Below, in pieces: positions 1 through 9,589 of a stretch of DNA of 18,278 nt (its first letter is position 1; every line of letters starts with the position of its first letter). The stretch comes from Cerioporus squamosus (Eukaryota > Basidiomycota > Agaricomycetes > Polyporales > Polyporaceae): NCBI GenBank assembly GCA_022592435.1, contig JABYQS010000563.1:1-18278 (forward strand). Reading direction: 5' to 3'. The notes beneath the pieces are model-generated. The model ran no database searches. It saw only the letters and a program-made list of their open reading frames with translations, and was not told the DNA's origin. The position numbers and the translations under genes were made by a program.

Positions 1-285
1 CGTATACTAGTACATCACATCCCTATACGTACCCGCTCCGCCCTCAGCGCTGTACCAGTCCGTGTACCTGACCAGTGCATGCGTGCACCTTGTGGTGGGC
101 ATGTGCATCCGAGTCCTTCCTCCTTCCACTGGCATCGTCGCAGCTCCTCGCGAGTCGTCGTGATCGCGAGGTGAGTGCGGACGCGAGGTGAGTGGCGGAC
201 GCGAAGCGCTTCACATATGCACACACGGCACTCGTGCGCCTTGGTCCGCGTCTTCGGAGAGGACCTCATCTCATCGGGCCATGGT

Positions 286-351
286 GCTACTCGCTACTCG
301 CTACTCGCCGCTAGCACTAGCACTAGCACCAGTATAAGTATCAGTATCCGT
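286..351. repeat. Compound short tandem repeats
   Basis: Three copies of GCTACTC (286-306) are followed by three copies of CTAGCA (311-328) and then a run of loosely repeated AGTAT units to about 349. The patch is simple sequence in a non-coding flank and probably arose by replication slippage. Confidence 0.75.
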
Positions 352-662
352 ACTTGGTTCCGAACGACACTCATCGACAGGCTGGCTGCCGTCGAGTAGG
401 ATTCCGGAAGGTCAACTCGACCCAGGCCCGCCAGCTCAGAGCTGCTACACTAATAGTACAGGTCCATATACATATATATCCATGGACATCGGTGCTGTAC
501 TAGTACGCTGTACGCAAGGCAAATCTTCCCTCAGGCCCTCTCGTCAGCTGGTACTAAGTATGCAACACAAGTAGTACTGGTACATACAGTGCTTAAGCTT
601 GTTTTGCGTTCCGAATTCCAAACGACAGAATTCCAAAGTTCCGAACCCGAGGACCGAACGAC

Positions 663-692
663 ACTCGCACTCGCACTCGCACTCGCACTCGC
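663..692. repeat. (ACTCGC)5 hexanucleotide repeat
   Basis: Five perfect copies of ACTCGC. A plus-strand open frame across it reads as alternating Leu-Ala, but this is most likely incidental. The preceding bases CCGAACGACACT also occur near 361, next to the other simple repeat patch. Confidence 0.85.
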
Positions 693-886
693 TCAGGCCG
701 TGGACGCTTCCGAGTCGGCTCAACTGACCGTGCACGACTACATACAATGCGACAGAACCGCCGGGCTCGAGCGAGCGAGAGTACTACAGTATGTTCTGGA
801 GTTCAACTCGAACCTGCTACCGTGACTGTTCCGTGTATTTGTCGGTAAAGCATGCATCATCTTCCCGCTCTCTTCTCATGCATCAT

Positions 887-924
887 GACTCGGACTCGGA
901 CTCTCACCAGGCTCGCTCGCTCGC
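887..924. repeat. GACTCG and GCTC short repeats
   Basis: GACTCG is repeated about three times (887-904), and a GCTC run follows shortly after (about 911-924). This is low-complexity sequence of the same style as the other patches in this flank. Confidence 0.55.
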
Positions 925-1540
925 GATACCTCTTCACGCGCACGCTCCGCTCTGCTGCTGCCTGGACCTGATATAGATTCCGTGCCTGCTCGTCAAAGTC
1001 AAATACAGAATACAAACAAACCGTCAACGGCGGGCCCCCTCGGAGGCGACCCACCCGGACAACTCCCTGGGAGCGAGAGCGCTAGCATAATACCGTCGCG
1101 TGGGCCACCAAAATTCGACCCGGAAGGTACTTACAGTATGTCGACGTCGGAAAACGCGCACACCAACACGCGCGAAATTATCGCTGGAGAGGCCATTCAC
1201 TTGATCAAGACTCTCGGGATCCTTACTCCTCTCCCGCTCCGCAACGCCGCCTTGAGTGTGCGCGACATGCCCATGTAGTCGTCCGCGCATCCCTTCCTGG
1301 CACCTCGCGCTCGAGAGAACAACCACCACAAGATGGCATTACACGCAATCAATGACACGACCACAACATCCGACATCAAGAAACTGTTCGAGTCCGCAGT
1401 ATCCACAAGCTACACAGAGTCCAACCGATACCGGGTTCGGGTTCACCTTCAAACGAACCTCCCATGGCGAAGAGGACGTCGCATTTTCGTCGTCCGCCGA
1501 GTCCCACGCGACTCTTCTAGACAACTGGAGCTCAATGCGC

Positions 1541-2509
1541 TCAGAGGACCATGGCGGCACCGGCGACGACACCAGCAAGGGCGAAGCCAACACCGGCGAG
1601 ACCGCCGGCACCGACGCCAAAGCTGGCCTTGAGCGCGGCCGCGGCGTTGCTCGTGCTCGCGCCCGAGGAGGCGGCGCTGGTGCCAGCCGAGGTGGCGGAG
1701 CTGAGGTGCGAGGACAGGCTGCTCGCAAGCGAGGACGCGGCGGACGAGAGGGAGCTGCGCGCAGACGAGGCACCGGCGGAGATGGAGGATTCCGCAGAGG
1801 ACGCGGCCGAGGACTCGCTAGCTGCGACCGAGGAGGCACTGGAGATCCCGCTGGTGGCGGACGCGCCGACAGACGAGGCGGCGCTGGATGCTGGATGGGA
1901 GGTGCGGTCAGTGGGGTGTTCGTGCAGATGGGGCGGTGCGGAGAAGGTGCGGGGAAGGAGGACAAAGTTACCATCCTGTCGGGATCACGCTCTGGAGCGT
2001 GTCACGAGGGCAGGGAAGTGAGGGACGCGGCGGGGAAGCATGATGGAGGAATATAGGCGGACAACATCCGCGAGGAACGTTCGTCTCACCGCCGTGTAAC
2101 CCGCCTCGCGCAGGAGCAAGTGACGAACGAGGGAAAGAAGTGAAAAGGGACAAAGAACTCACCAGCGCCGCACTCCTGGGACTGAAGGGCCTCGGCGGTC
2201 GAGACCTCGTCGGCAGAGCAGCTGCTCTCGAGGCAGCTGCGAGCATCCGACTGGAACTGGGTGTTGGTGCACAAGCAGGTCAGGTCCGTGCTGTATGCGC
2301 GGTGTCAGCATCCTGCGGCACGAGGAGGGGGAGACTGGGACGTACATGCCCTGGCAGCCGTTCGTGCTGGCGGCCTGGGTGAGGCAGGTGAGGATGCACG
2401 GGGAGATGCCGGCGGTGGAGGTCGGGGCGGCGCTGCTGGCGGAGTCGCTCTGGGCGCGGACGGCGGCAGCAGCAGCAGCGACGGTGAGGGCGACGGCGGA
2501 GAACTTCAT
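1541..2509 (-). CDS. CFEM-domain GPI-anchored surface protein
   Basis: Three exons on the minus strand: 2509-2346, 2290-2163 and 1890-1541, giving 213 residues. Introns are 55 nt and 272 nt, with GT/AG ends and matching phases; a CTGAC branch point lies just before the last acceptor. Residues 1-19 are a signal peptide. Residues 35-96 form a CFEM domain with all eight cysteines (38, 42, 52, 60, 62, 74, 79, 95) and Asp57 three residues before Cys60, the position used for haem binding in characterised CFEM proteins. Residues 98-182 are a Ser/Ala-rich stalk. The C-terminal 30 residues are small and hydrophobic up to the stop, as in a GPI-attachment signal. CFEM proteins act at the fungal wall or plasma membrane in haem/iron uptake, adhesion or host interaction; which applies here cannot be told. 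The start is the Met directly before the signal peptide. The gene appears intact and stands alone. Confidence 0.9.
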
Positions 2510-2604
2510 GGCGAGGACGGTATGAGCGGGGTCGTGCGGTACGTGCGAGGTTGGGCAAGAGACAGCGGGGGAGAAAGAGAGCAGCGGGGCAGAGACGAGG
2601 GTTC

Positions 2605-2612
2605 TTATGGGC
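2605..2612 (-). promoter_or_regulatory. Possible TATA-like element of the CFEM gene
   Basis: On the minus strand a CATAAGAA stretch lies about 100 bp upstream of the CFEM start codon, inside otherwise GC-rich sequence. This is a weak match only; no other core promoter signal stands out. Confidence 0.25.
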
Positions 2613-4274
2613 GGGGCCTGTGACCCCCGAAGATGCGAGCCAGAGGAGCCATCGAGCAGCTGTCGTAGAGTACAGGCTCCCGGGCGAAGGCGCAGAGCAG
2701 CCGTGTGACGCAGGCCAGAGCTGATCAACGTCATCCGCCGCGCTTCTCTTCGCGCGTCGCGGCCACGTGCGCGTGTCCGCCCTCGTCAACGCCGCCGACG
2801 TCGCCCTCGTCCTGCCCTGACTGCCGGCCGTCTCCCAGTCGTCCATCCAGCCCGTGCTCGTCTCTGCTCTGTCGGCCAGCCCGGGATCGTCTGCGGGCAT
2901 GCTGGCCGCCCGTGCGCCGCCGACGTATGTCTTGCTCGGAGGAGGTCAGCAGTAACCTTGGCCCAGCTAGTCGTGGAGCCTTGCCTTCAGCCACACGACG
3001 AGGTCACGATCGATGTCACCTGTTCCGTGCCCTCCATATGCATGTGGCGGCACTCGAGCTCGCTGGGCTGCTGCGCGAACGCCGCATGTCACGCAAGTAG
3101 CGTGCCGGCGTGCATCCCACCTGCCAAGGTGCGCCTCTGATCTCCTCATGCGTTCCTCTTCCTCTTCCGTGACTGCCAGACGTCCGTCAGTGCATGTACG
3201 CCGAATAGCCTCAGGCTCTCGGCCGTGCCTCTCCGCGTCCCTACTCAAACTCTCCGCGGTCCACGGTCCCCGACTGCGCATCGCAAGGTCTCCGCACCGC
3301 CTTATATGCACACGGAAGCAAAGGATCTCCATGAAAGGCTGTTTGAGCGGCGCGAGATCGTTCTCGGTGGGAGCTTCCATTCGCATCCGGAGTTCCGGTC
3401 TCTCCACACACACACTGCCACTGTAGGCCTGGTTCAGCGACCTTTTCACCTAGCTGTTATTGGTGAATTATCGTTGATTGTGAACTTGTTACATGGATAG
3501 ATAACACCGGATTTGAGCGTCTCGAAAGATCACTAAGTGGTGAATTCATGTATATAGTGAGCACGATTTTGAAATAACTTACTATGTTTTCGCAGCCTGT
3601 ACGAGCGGTTCTGGGGTCCTGGCATATTTATCAGGGTGAATTAATGGGTGTTCAGACTATGATTGCAGGTACTAAATATATTCATTGTGCAGTAATACGA
3701 CTACAGTACTAGAGTACACGCATACAGATGGCATAAGGGAGGCTGCATGTACAATCCTCCACAGCGGCCGATAGCCCGGACGAAAGCCTCGATGTGCCCA
3801 TGTGCCCAAGAGTGAAATGATGTACTCACCAATGGCCAATGTGCATCCTATACATAACCATTATGACCTGCGCGGGCAACACGAGCTCAGCTAGCCGTAG
3901 TCCCAGTATGAAGCACCCTCGCCAGCCCCAAGTATGTAGCATGGACAAGCGAGAGCAGTTCCCCCTAGATACCTAGAACAGAGCCATAGCCAAGTGAGCC
4001 CCCAGAGAAAGTAACTAGAAAGCCGCAAGTGACCAGACGTGGAACCCAAGAGCAACCCAAGAGAGAGGGAAGAGAGAGGGACATGAGGGAAGAGGACAAG
4101 TTGCCAGAAGGCGCAGAGACAACGGTTGTGAGGGAGGAAGCACCGGGGTCGGAATATCGGCTGAACGGAGCGCTTCGCGACCCGGGACTAACAAGTCCCC
4201 GTGTTGGATCCGGTATTGCGGAGCATGGCCTTTCACCAGCTTATAGCCACCCTCAACTATCCCCCAACATTGGC

Positions 4275-4294
4275 GGTGAAACGGGCTTTTCACC
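4275..4294. repeat. Short inverted repeat (hairpin)
   Basis: GGTGAAA (4275-4281) and TTTCACC (4288-4294) form a perfect 7-bp stem with a 6-nt loop. A second TTTCACCAG copy sits upstream at 4231-4239, so the left arm could also pair with that one. No gene boundary lies nearby, so a terminator or operator role is not indicated. Confidence 0.5.
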
Positions 4295-4674
4295 AGATCA
4301 CCTGGACCTGATCCCGAGGTTTCGGGCGCACAGTGTGCGGTCTGCGGCTGGGCTCTGAGTACTAACATCGCGCTTGACGCTGCACGATGCACGACACACG
4401 AGCTGGGACGCCGCGTGCACGCACTCAGTTGTGTGCGCGCAGAGACGCATTGACAGTGCGTCTCTGTCGAGACTCGAATGTTGCTCTGTTCCGATCTCTG
4501 ATGGGTCTGTTCACTAACTCACCGAGCATCTCGTTTCATATCCCAGGAACCAGAATGCCGCGTCTACCAGTCCACTTCGACATCAAAGCGATGCCCTCCA
4601 TACACCATGGCTCAGCATGCATCGTCCACGTTGGGCTTTCGCGTAGCAATATTGGAACACAGGCACTGTCGCTC

Positions 4675-4816
4675 GCAGGAGGAAGAGCGACAAGAGGAGG
4701 AGCAGGCTGCATGACGCGCTTAGACCTGCCCTAAGCTCTTGAGTGCTCGTGCGTGGCGATGCGGTGAGGGCCTCTCTCTTCCGAGTCTCTTGACTTCTAC
4801 TTGACCTCTGCACTGA
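4675..4816 (+). repeat. Diverged dispersed repeat, copy 1
   Basis: This segment shares several colinear blocks with 10145-10304. The best block, 4782-4816 against 10270-10304, matches at 29 of 35 positions by eye, and all six differences are transitions. Weaker matches occur at a GCAGGAGGA...CGACAAG block and a CGCCCTAA/TGCCCTAA block. It lies just upstream of the transposase relic and may be its flank or a separate short element. Confidence 0.5.
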
Positions 4817-4923
4817 TCAAGCAGACATCGTCTAAAGCTCTGCTTTGGACCGCCTCCAACCAACGTCAGTCAACGCGTAAAAATAGCCTCAGCGTGGAGG
4901 ACCGGCCGGGTCCTCGACGCGCG

Positions 4924-6089
4924 CAGGAGCTCAAGGTTTGTATGAGTAATCATCATTGCGACCTGCGCAAACATCAGGATCTCCACAGGGCGAATGCTGC
5001 AACTTGAAGCGAATACTATGACGGCACATATCAAGTCCTCGCGAGCTGCTCTTTCTCGACAAAGGGCGTGGCACTGGTGCTTCATTGTCGGAGTCGATTT
5101 TCCTACGCTGGATAAGGATCTCCTCTTCATTCACAAGGTCGTGCGGGTGAACTGGATGTCGTACGACATGTGGTGCGAACAGAGTTCGATCAATCTGCGG
5201 TCGCATCCTGACATCATGATGCTCTCGCTGGCTGGTTCATCACATCCCTACCTCTGCGCCCGGGTTATCAGCACCTTCCATGTCAACGCCTTCCGACTGA
5301 CTCCAGACGCAGTCAAGCCATCCGAGCCTCAGCTGCTGCAAGTCCTATGGGTTCGCTGGTTCGATCTTGACACCTTGCGGCCAGGAGGATTCGACCGCCT
5401 TCATCCACATCGCCTATAATTTGCTGACTTGAACAATGAGCCCTTCGGTTTCATTTCCCCAGAGCAGGTCCTGCACGATAGCCATATCGTCCCCGCGCCC
5501 TTCTACGGCTGCTCGGAGTCCCGGCCTCTGCCACACCGCGTCATCGCGCGTCCAAAGAGAGCTCCCGCTGAGGCAGACGACGACATCCCACAAGATTGCT
5601 ATGATTGGAAGTACTACTATGTCGGAATGTGAGCATTGACATACAGCTCTGCATGGTGCCTATTCTAATGTTGTCTAAGTTGTCTTCAGGTGGAGTGACA
5701 GGGATCTGTTCATGCGGTATCTCGGCGACAGTGTGGGACAGGAGTACATGCATGACGGCGGCGAGTTCCAGATCGCGTCCATGATGCCTGCGCTTGATGA
5801 AGATGTCGAGGTCGCTGCGCCGCCGACTACTCAGAACGCGCACGCTCAGGAAGATGAGGCCGCATTGGATGAGGAAGAGCCCGAGGGACCATATGAGCCG
5901 TCAGACATCGAAGGGGGTGAAGGCGACGAGGATGAGGACGGGGAGGGAGATGGAGACGATGACATGGAACTAGATGAGGGTGTGCAGGATCCGGACGACG
6001 AGGAGAGCGAGCCTGACCTTGGGCCAGAGGATGGCGAGGGAGATGATGAACTCGACGACTATGAGGCGAACAGTTATGCGCCATACTGA
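4924..6089 (+). pseudogene. C-terminal relic of a KDZ/Plavaka-like transposase
   Basis: This stretch resembles the C-terminal part of large basidiomycete transposon proteins of the Kyakuja-Dileera-Zisupton/Plavaka kind; the exact subfamily is from memory and uncertain. The blocks are in the expected order: NHHCDLRKHQDL (about 4945-4980), SEYYDGTY (5008-5031), DKDLLFIHKVVRVNW (about 5111-5155), HPYLCARV (about 5243-5266), LWVRWF, EPFGFISPEQV (about 5438-5470), WKYYYVGMWSDRDLFMRYLG (across a 61-nt intron at 5629-5689), then a long Asp/Glu-rich tail ending at 6089. It is broken by TGA at 5005-5007, a frame change between about 5067 and 5075, and TAA at 5417-5419. The large N-terminal and catalytic parts are absent upstream. 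It is therefore a dead fragment. The last intron still has good GT/AG signals. Confidence 0.75.
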
Positions 6090-6393
6090 CAGTTTGATCA
6101 TAGCAGGCTACTATAGTACATGTTGCTAGTTATTTGAGAAGACTGCGGCTATCTGCGTCACCGCGCGCAGGTCCTCAATTGTCCCCATGCACCGTCCCTC
6201 CCTCCGCCACTCAAAGCACGAAAATTGCTTGCAAGACTGCCAATTGCTTGCGAGAGTGCCAATCGGTGGGACGGTCCGCCATCGACTGCTAGGATTTGGG
6301 CCGTCTCGCAGGCGATTGCCCGTGCCGCCGAGAGCGCGTCAGATCGCGAATTGACCAATCGGGCCCAATGGTTCTGGGTTTTTGCTGATGCAG
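6090..6393. other. Spacer with a 19-bp tandem repeat
   Basis: No gene is supported here. It lies between the transposase relic and the next coding fragment. The only structure noted is the short tandem repeat at 6223-6260. The right end (TTTTTGCTGATGCAG) resembles an intron acceptor leading into the following fragment. Confidence 0.4.
6223..6260. repeat. 19-bp tandem direct repeat, two copies
   Basis: The unit beginning AATTGCTTGC is present at 6223-6241 and 6242-6260, with 17 of 19 positions identical; a third copy begins (AATCGG) and decays. There is no coding context. Confidence 0.65.
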
Positions 6394-6687
6394 AACCTGA
6401 GGGATAGATTATGCGGGCTTTTGAGGAAGGAATTTGTTCGGGTCGTGAGAGAGGGTTGGACTTACGGCGGACTCGAAGAGCTGGTGGAGTATTGGAAGGC
6501 CGTGCCAGTGGATCCCAAATTAGCCAAGTTCTTGGATAAGTACTTCAAACTTCTCCGCTACAAAAACTGTCTAACTGATTCCTTGTAGAGGAAGATGATC
6601 AGTCGGAAGATCACTGAGTCGGTGCGGAAGCAGCAAGACCACTGTACGATACGTATTCATCCAAATTGTCGACAGACGCTTCAGTGA
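6394..6687 (+). pseudogene. Interrupted unrecognised coding fragment
   Basis: A single frame runs from an acceptor-like site before 6394 to a TGA at 6685-6687 and is interrupted by one in-frame TAG at 6586-6588. It reads as about 64 residues, including REGWTYGGLEELVEYWK and PKLAKFLDKYF, then about 32 basic residues including RKMISRKITESVRKQQDH. Codon choice and residue pattern look like real protein on both sides of the stop, so a nonsense-broken gene piece is more likely than chance. I do not recognise the family. Its position just after the transposase relic suggests transposon-associated protein debris, but that is inference. A GTACTT...CTAACTGA...TTGTAG stretch (about 6539-6588) could instead be an intron, but joining it gives an early stop. 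Confidence 0.4.
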
Positions 6688-7121
6688 CAAGTGTGTTGTC
6701 TGCTAGAGGGCGAGAATCATTAGCGTCGCAAAGTGTACTCCGAGCTCATGTCACGATATGCAGACGACACACGGACGTGTCACAAATTCCCCAAGTTCCT
6801 CAACGCGCTTCATAGATTGTGAAGAAACACTCACCTTTGATGCGCAACCACGCAGTCAGTCTCCTCCTCCGACCTGAGGCCACCCACTCGAGGACGGATT
6901 TAGACGAATATCGGGATGCGTGAAACAAGAGTGCGGGAACTTCGGGGAGCTAGCGCTCCGGGTGAGCCTTGCATAGAGTCGCTGTCCTGCCTGCGGACAT
7001 ATGAGAGCTCCGAGTCATCGTGAACCAAGTTCATCCCGAGGCGCATCCTGTTAGTTCACGAGATCCCTCTCTGCCATGGACCCTCAGCAATTGATACTGA
7101 TGCCCTCATTTCTTCTACAGG
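6688..7121. other. Upstream region of the deaminase gene
   Basis: No coding feature is supported. A good acceptor (TTTCTTCTACAG, ending at 7120) lies one base before the deaminase start codon, and a GTGAGC donor occurs at 6962. A 5'-UTR intron of about 159 nt is therefore possible; joining these sites does not keep the downstream frame, so an additional coding exon is not implied. Confidence 0.35.
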
Positions 7122-8739
7122 ATGGCGTCACACCCGGCTCAGTCGGAATCTATCCTATGCGATGGAATCTCGGAAGAGCGAGGATTCCTGAACCGGGCAC
7201 TGTTGGCGTTGTACGCCTTCGAAACGTTAAATTTTGTCAGTGTTGATGAGCAAGAGCACATGCGTTGCTGTGATGGCTTGGTAAAGGTAAGTACATACTG
7301 TGATGGCCAGCCCGAATACTTGCGAGTTTGGACGGCAATCACTAACACAATCTAGGGAAAATTCGACTTCCAGTGGAACAACAGACATCACACCTTTACG
7401 GAGAAGCTTTTGGATGCGCTTGCGACAATAATCAGCTTTCGATCGGGACGCCAGCCAGTGGCCCTTATACGCGATCCTGAGTCGATGCACCTCGAATTGG
7501 TGATCGCGTCGGAGCAGTGCGTAACGCAGGCCCAACGATCCGACATTGAGCGTTACTTTGCCCTACTGGCCAAGGTCTCTCCAGTCAGGGACTCCCTCAG
7601 CAACGCGAGCGATAGTGAAGCGGATCTAGTAGTCCACGCTTATTGCATGTGTCGCGGTGACGAGGTTGACAAGATCATGGGCCCACGGGCTACCTGGCTT
7701 GACCGTGTGCTGCCCCAGATTGCGAAAGCGATAGAGGAGTTCCGTGCTCGCGCGGACGAGGAAGAAGAGGGAGCAAGCCATAAGGTCAAGATATTGACGC
7801 AGGCCCAACAAGCGATCAGTTCTGTCATAGCGTATCGCGCAGCAGCCGACGCCGAAGTGAAAGATGCCCTTGTTCCCCTGCTCCACTGCGATCTGACAGA
7901 GTGCATCCCCGCTCTCTACCGCAAGAGAGAATTCACGGTGCTGGATTGCGCCGTAGGTGAGTATTTATCTTAATTACCGTTCGAAGTCAATACTCATACA
8001 TCGGTTTACAGATGGCGGTATCTGCGCAGTTCTCAGCGAGGCCTTATTGCTCAGTCGAGCTCTGGACGATATGATACAGGTTGCTAGGAACGATAGAGGT
8101 TTCCGCGCGCTCTTGGACAGTGGAGTACGCTACCACTGGATCGATCCCGATCCGGTCATGACCCACCCCATTACAATCAACGATGAGGCCTTCGAGGGCA
8201 TACGCTCTCGCGTCCCTGCTCTGAAGGACGTACCGTTGGGCGACAGAGTCCGCAAGCTCGAGAGGAAACTCAAGGCTGGGAGTCGATTTCCCACAAACCA
8301 GAACATTTTCTACGACCCGGCGAACCTGCCAGCCACCTTCGAGGTCCATGTCTCCACACACTGCGAGGCTGCTTTGATCGGTTACCTCGCCGACCGGGAT
8401 ATGGAGTCGACGGTATACATCGCATGCGCCCGAGCGGCGTGCTATTCCTGCCACCTCCTCGTCGAGGCCACGAACGACGTCGAAGGGCGCGATAAGTTCC
8501 GACTCGGGCCATTCAACGGCGCGATCCACTGCGGATGGAAGTTCCCTAGCTCAGTACCCCATGCTGTCGCCGTGGAGAAGGCTATGGTCACCAAGATTGG
8601 CGTCGATCTGAAGCAAGCGATAGATGAGTGCTACAAAGTGAGGGAGCCTCTCGTGAGTCCGCCTTTGCCCGGGGCTGTCTCCGCGTATTGACGATAGACT
8701 GTCTTTCCTTAGGAATTCGAATGGTGGCCAGGATCCTGA
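7122..8739 (+). CDS. OTT_1508-like deaminase domain protein
   Basis: Exons 7122-7286, 7356-7956, 8012-8652 and 8713-8739 give 477 residues. All introns have GT/AG ends with consistent phases, CACTAAC is the branch point in intron 1, and the last acceptor follows a pyrimidine run. The N-terminal two thirds (1 to about 330) is an alpha-helical region typical of fungal members, which I cannot assign to a named domain. The C-terminal part matches the OTT_1508-like deaminase family (a zinc-dependent deaminase fold first named after an Orientia protein and expanded in fungi): H-C-E at 372-374 supplies the zinc ligand and catalytic Glu, and C-x2-C at 399-402 supplies the other two ligands, followed by a GPFNGAIHCGW-type strand. 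The catalytic set is complete. Substrate and role are unknown; family members are proposed to act on nucleic acids or free nucleotides. Reading through the intron 3 donor instead would end at 8691 (481 residues). The same frame continues coding-like beyond the stop, so the C-terminus may be truncated. Confidence 0.8.
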
Positions 8740-9133
8740 TTGTCAATCGGAGGGCCGGGTCGAGTGGAGAAGTTCGCGAAAAGGACTGTAGGCGAGGCTA
8801 AGGCGGCTCTGACGTTGCAGGAGACCGTAATCACTCAGCGTATGTATGCAGTCTTCCACCGATGGGCCTAGGATACTTATGAATATAACCATAACAGCAG
8901 CGAGTCAACTGTCAACGTGGAGCTGACACACGCGTACGTTAAAGTTCGAGCATTCGACACACGATGAGGGAGGTCGGACGATCACCGGCTAAGCTCCTTC
9001 ATAGCTGCTTTCGGAACTTCGTATGGAGGAGGCTGTCTTAAGAAGCTCACTGCGATACCGACCGAGCTCGCTCATAGCCTTGATGCCGCCTCAAGGTGAC
9101 GTCGCGGCCTCATGTCGCGGGCTCCCCCGAGCC
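8740..9133. other. Region after the deaminase stop
   Basis: From 8740 the deaminase reading frame stays open, without another stop, to a GTATGT donor at 8840. It encodes a plausible helical segment (EKFAKRTVGEAKAALTLQE). An intron of about 57 nt to the acceptor ending at 8897 and a short terminal exon ending in TGA would complete it. This may be the lost C-terminus of the deaminase gene. Beyond about 8930 nothing is recognised. Confidence 0.4.
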
Positions 9134-9589
9134 CTACAACATAAGCCACGGACGGACCTCGATGTCTTCGACATCATGCGCCTTCACTAAGGGCTCGACC
9201 TTCAGTACTTGTGGACGATGGAGAGATACTGACAGGTCGCCGCCGCGTAGGTGTCCGGCTCGCGATGTGCTTGAACGGGTGACTCAGTAGAGCTGGAGAT
9301 CACCCCTGTCGGACCCCAGGACTAGAACGAGGGCCTTGGCCGAGAGTTCCGCCGCTCTGAGCGAAGACGCACGAGAGGCGATAGCCTGTAGTGGCCGGTA
9401 CAAGCGAGATTCAGTGGAGGTGAGAAGACGAGCTTCCACCCGGTCCAAATCGGGGAGAAACGACACTTCAGCACCTGCCACGCTACCCAGGATGGGATGC
9501 AGCACATATCCTGACATCATATCGACGATGCCGTGGGTTGGAAGTGCGTCGACACCCCACGCATGCACGCCGCACACTGAGCATAACAC
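9134..9589 (-). pseudogene. Interrupted minus-strand open frame, unknown
   Basis: On the minus strand one frame runs from 9589 to a TAG at 9134-9136 (about 150 codons), interrupted only by a TGA at 9284-9286. The first 101 codons have a protein-like pattern (PDLDRVEARLLTSTESRLY, then an Ala/Leu-rich helix-like stretch), and the part after the stop also looks coding (VEPLVKAHDVEDIEVRP). I do not recognise a family, and no splice sites clearly remove the stop. It may be a relic of a gene or a chance open frame in GC-rich DNA. Confidence 0.25.

Larger units (their letters stand above)
1..1540. other. Gene-free flank with short tandem repeats
   Basis: I find no convincing gene in this stretch. 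Open frames of up to about 100 codons exist on both strands, but none has recognisable domains, a plausible splice pattern or similarity that I can name. It holds several short tandem patches (annotated separately). The right-hand end is the 3' flank of the CFEM gene, which is transcribed leftward and stops at 1541. No clear polyadenylation motif was seen. Confidence 0.5.
2510..4923. other. Long intergenic stretch, no convincing gene
   Basis: About 2.4 kb without a gene I can support. The part at about 2735-2955 is very GC-rich, and one plus frame has coding-like third positions but is stopped by TGA and has no recognisable homology. The part at about 3440-3720 is clearly more AT-rich than its surroundings. 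On the minus strand around 3822-3870 there is an exon-sized piece with an acceptor-like and a donor-like flank, but nothing joins to it. At 4275-4294 there is a perfect 7-bp hairpin. The right end contains one copy of a diverged dispersed repeat. Confidence 0.45.

Noticed and set aside
286..692. CRISPR-like or regulatory array
   Set aside because: The units are only 6-7 bp, directly adjacent and without unique spacers, so they are ordinary microsatellites.
1256..2056. Long plus-strand open frame of 266 codons
   Set aside because: It is antisense to the CFEM gene, whose Ser/Ala-rich stalk codons produce a long open frame of Gly/Arg-rich sequence on the other strand. It has no domain and no conserved pattern.
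2280..2900. Minus-strand open frame of 206 codons overlapping CFEM exon 1
   Set aside because: It is in a different frame from the CFEM signal peptide and domain, has low-complexity Arg-rich content, and shows no recognisable family.
2967..3449. Minus-strand open frame of 160 codons
   Set aside because: The residue pattern is irregular with no recognisable domain; opposite-strand frames of similar length exist. It is likely chance in GC-rich DNA.
4129..4215. Possible tRNA-like or structured RNA segment
   Set aside because: No A/B box promoter pair or cloverleaf could be drawn; only short self-complementary pieces are present.
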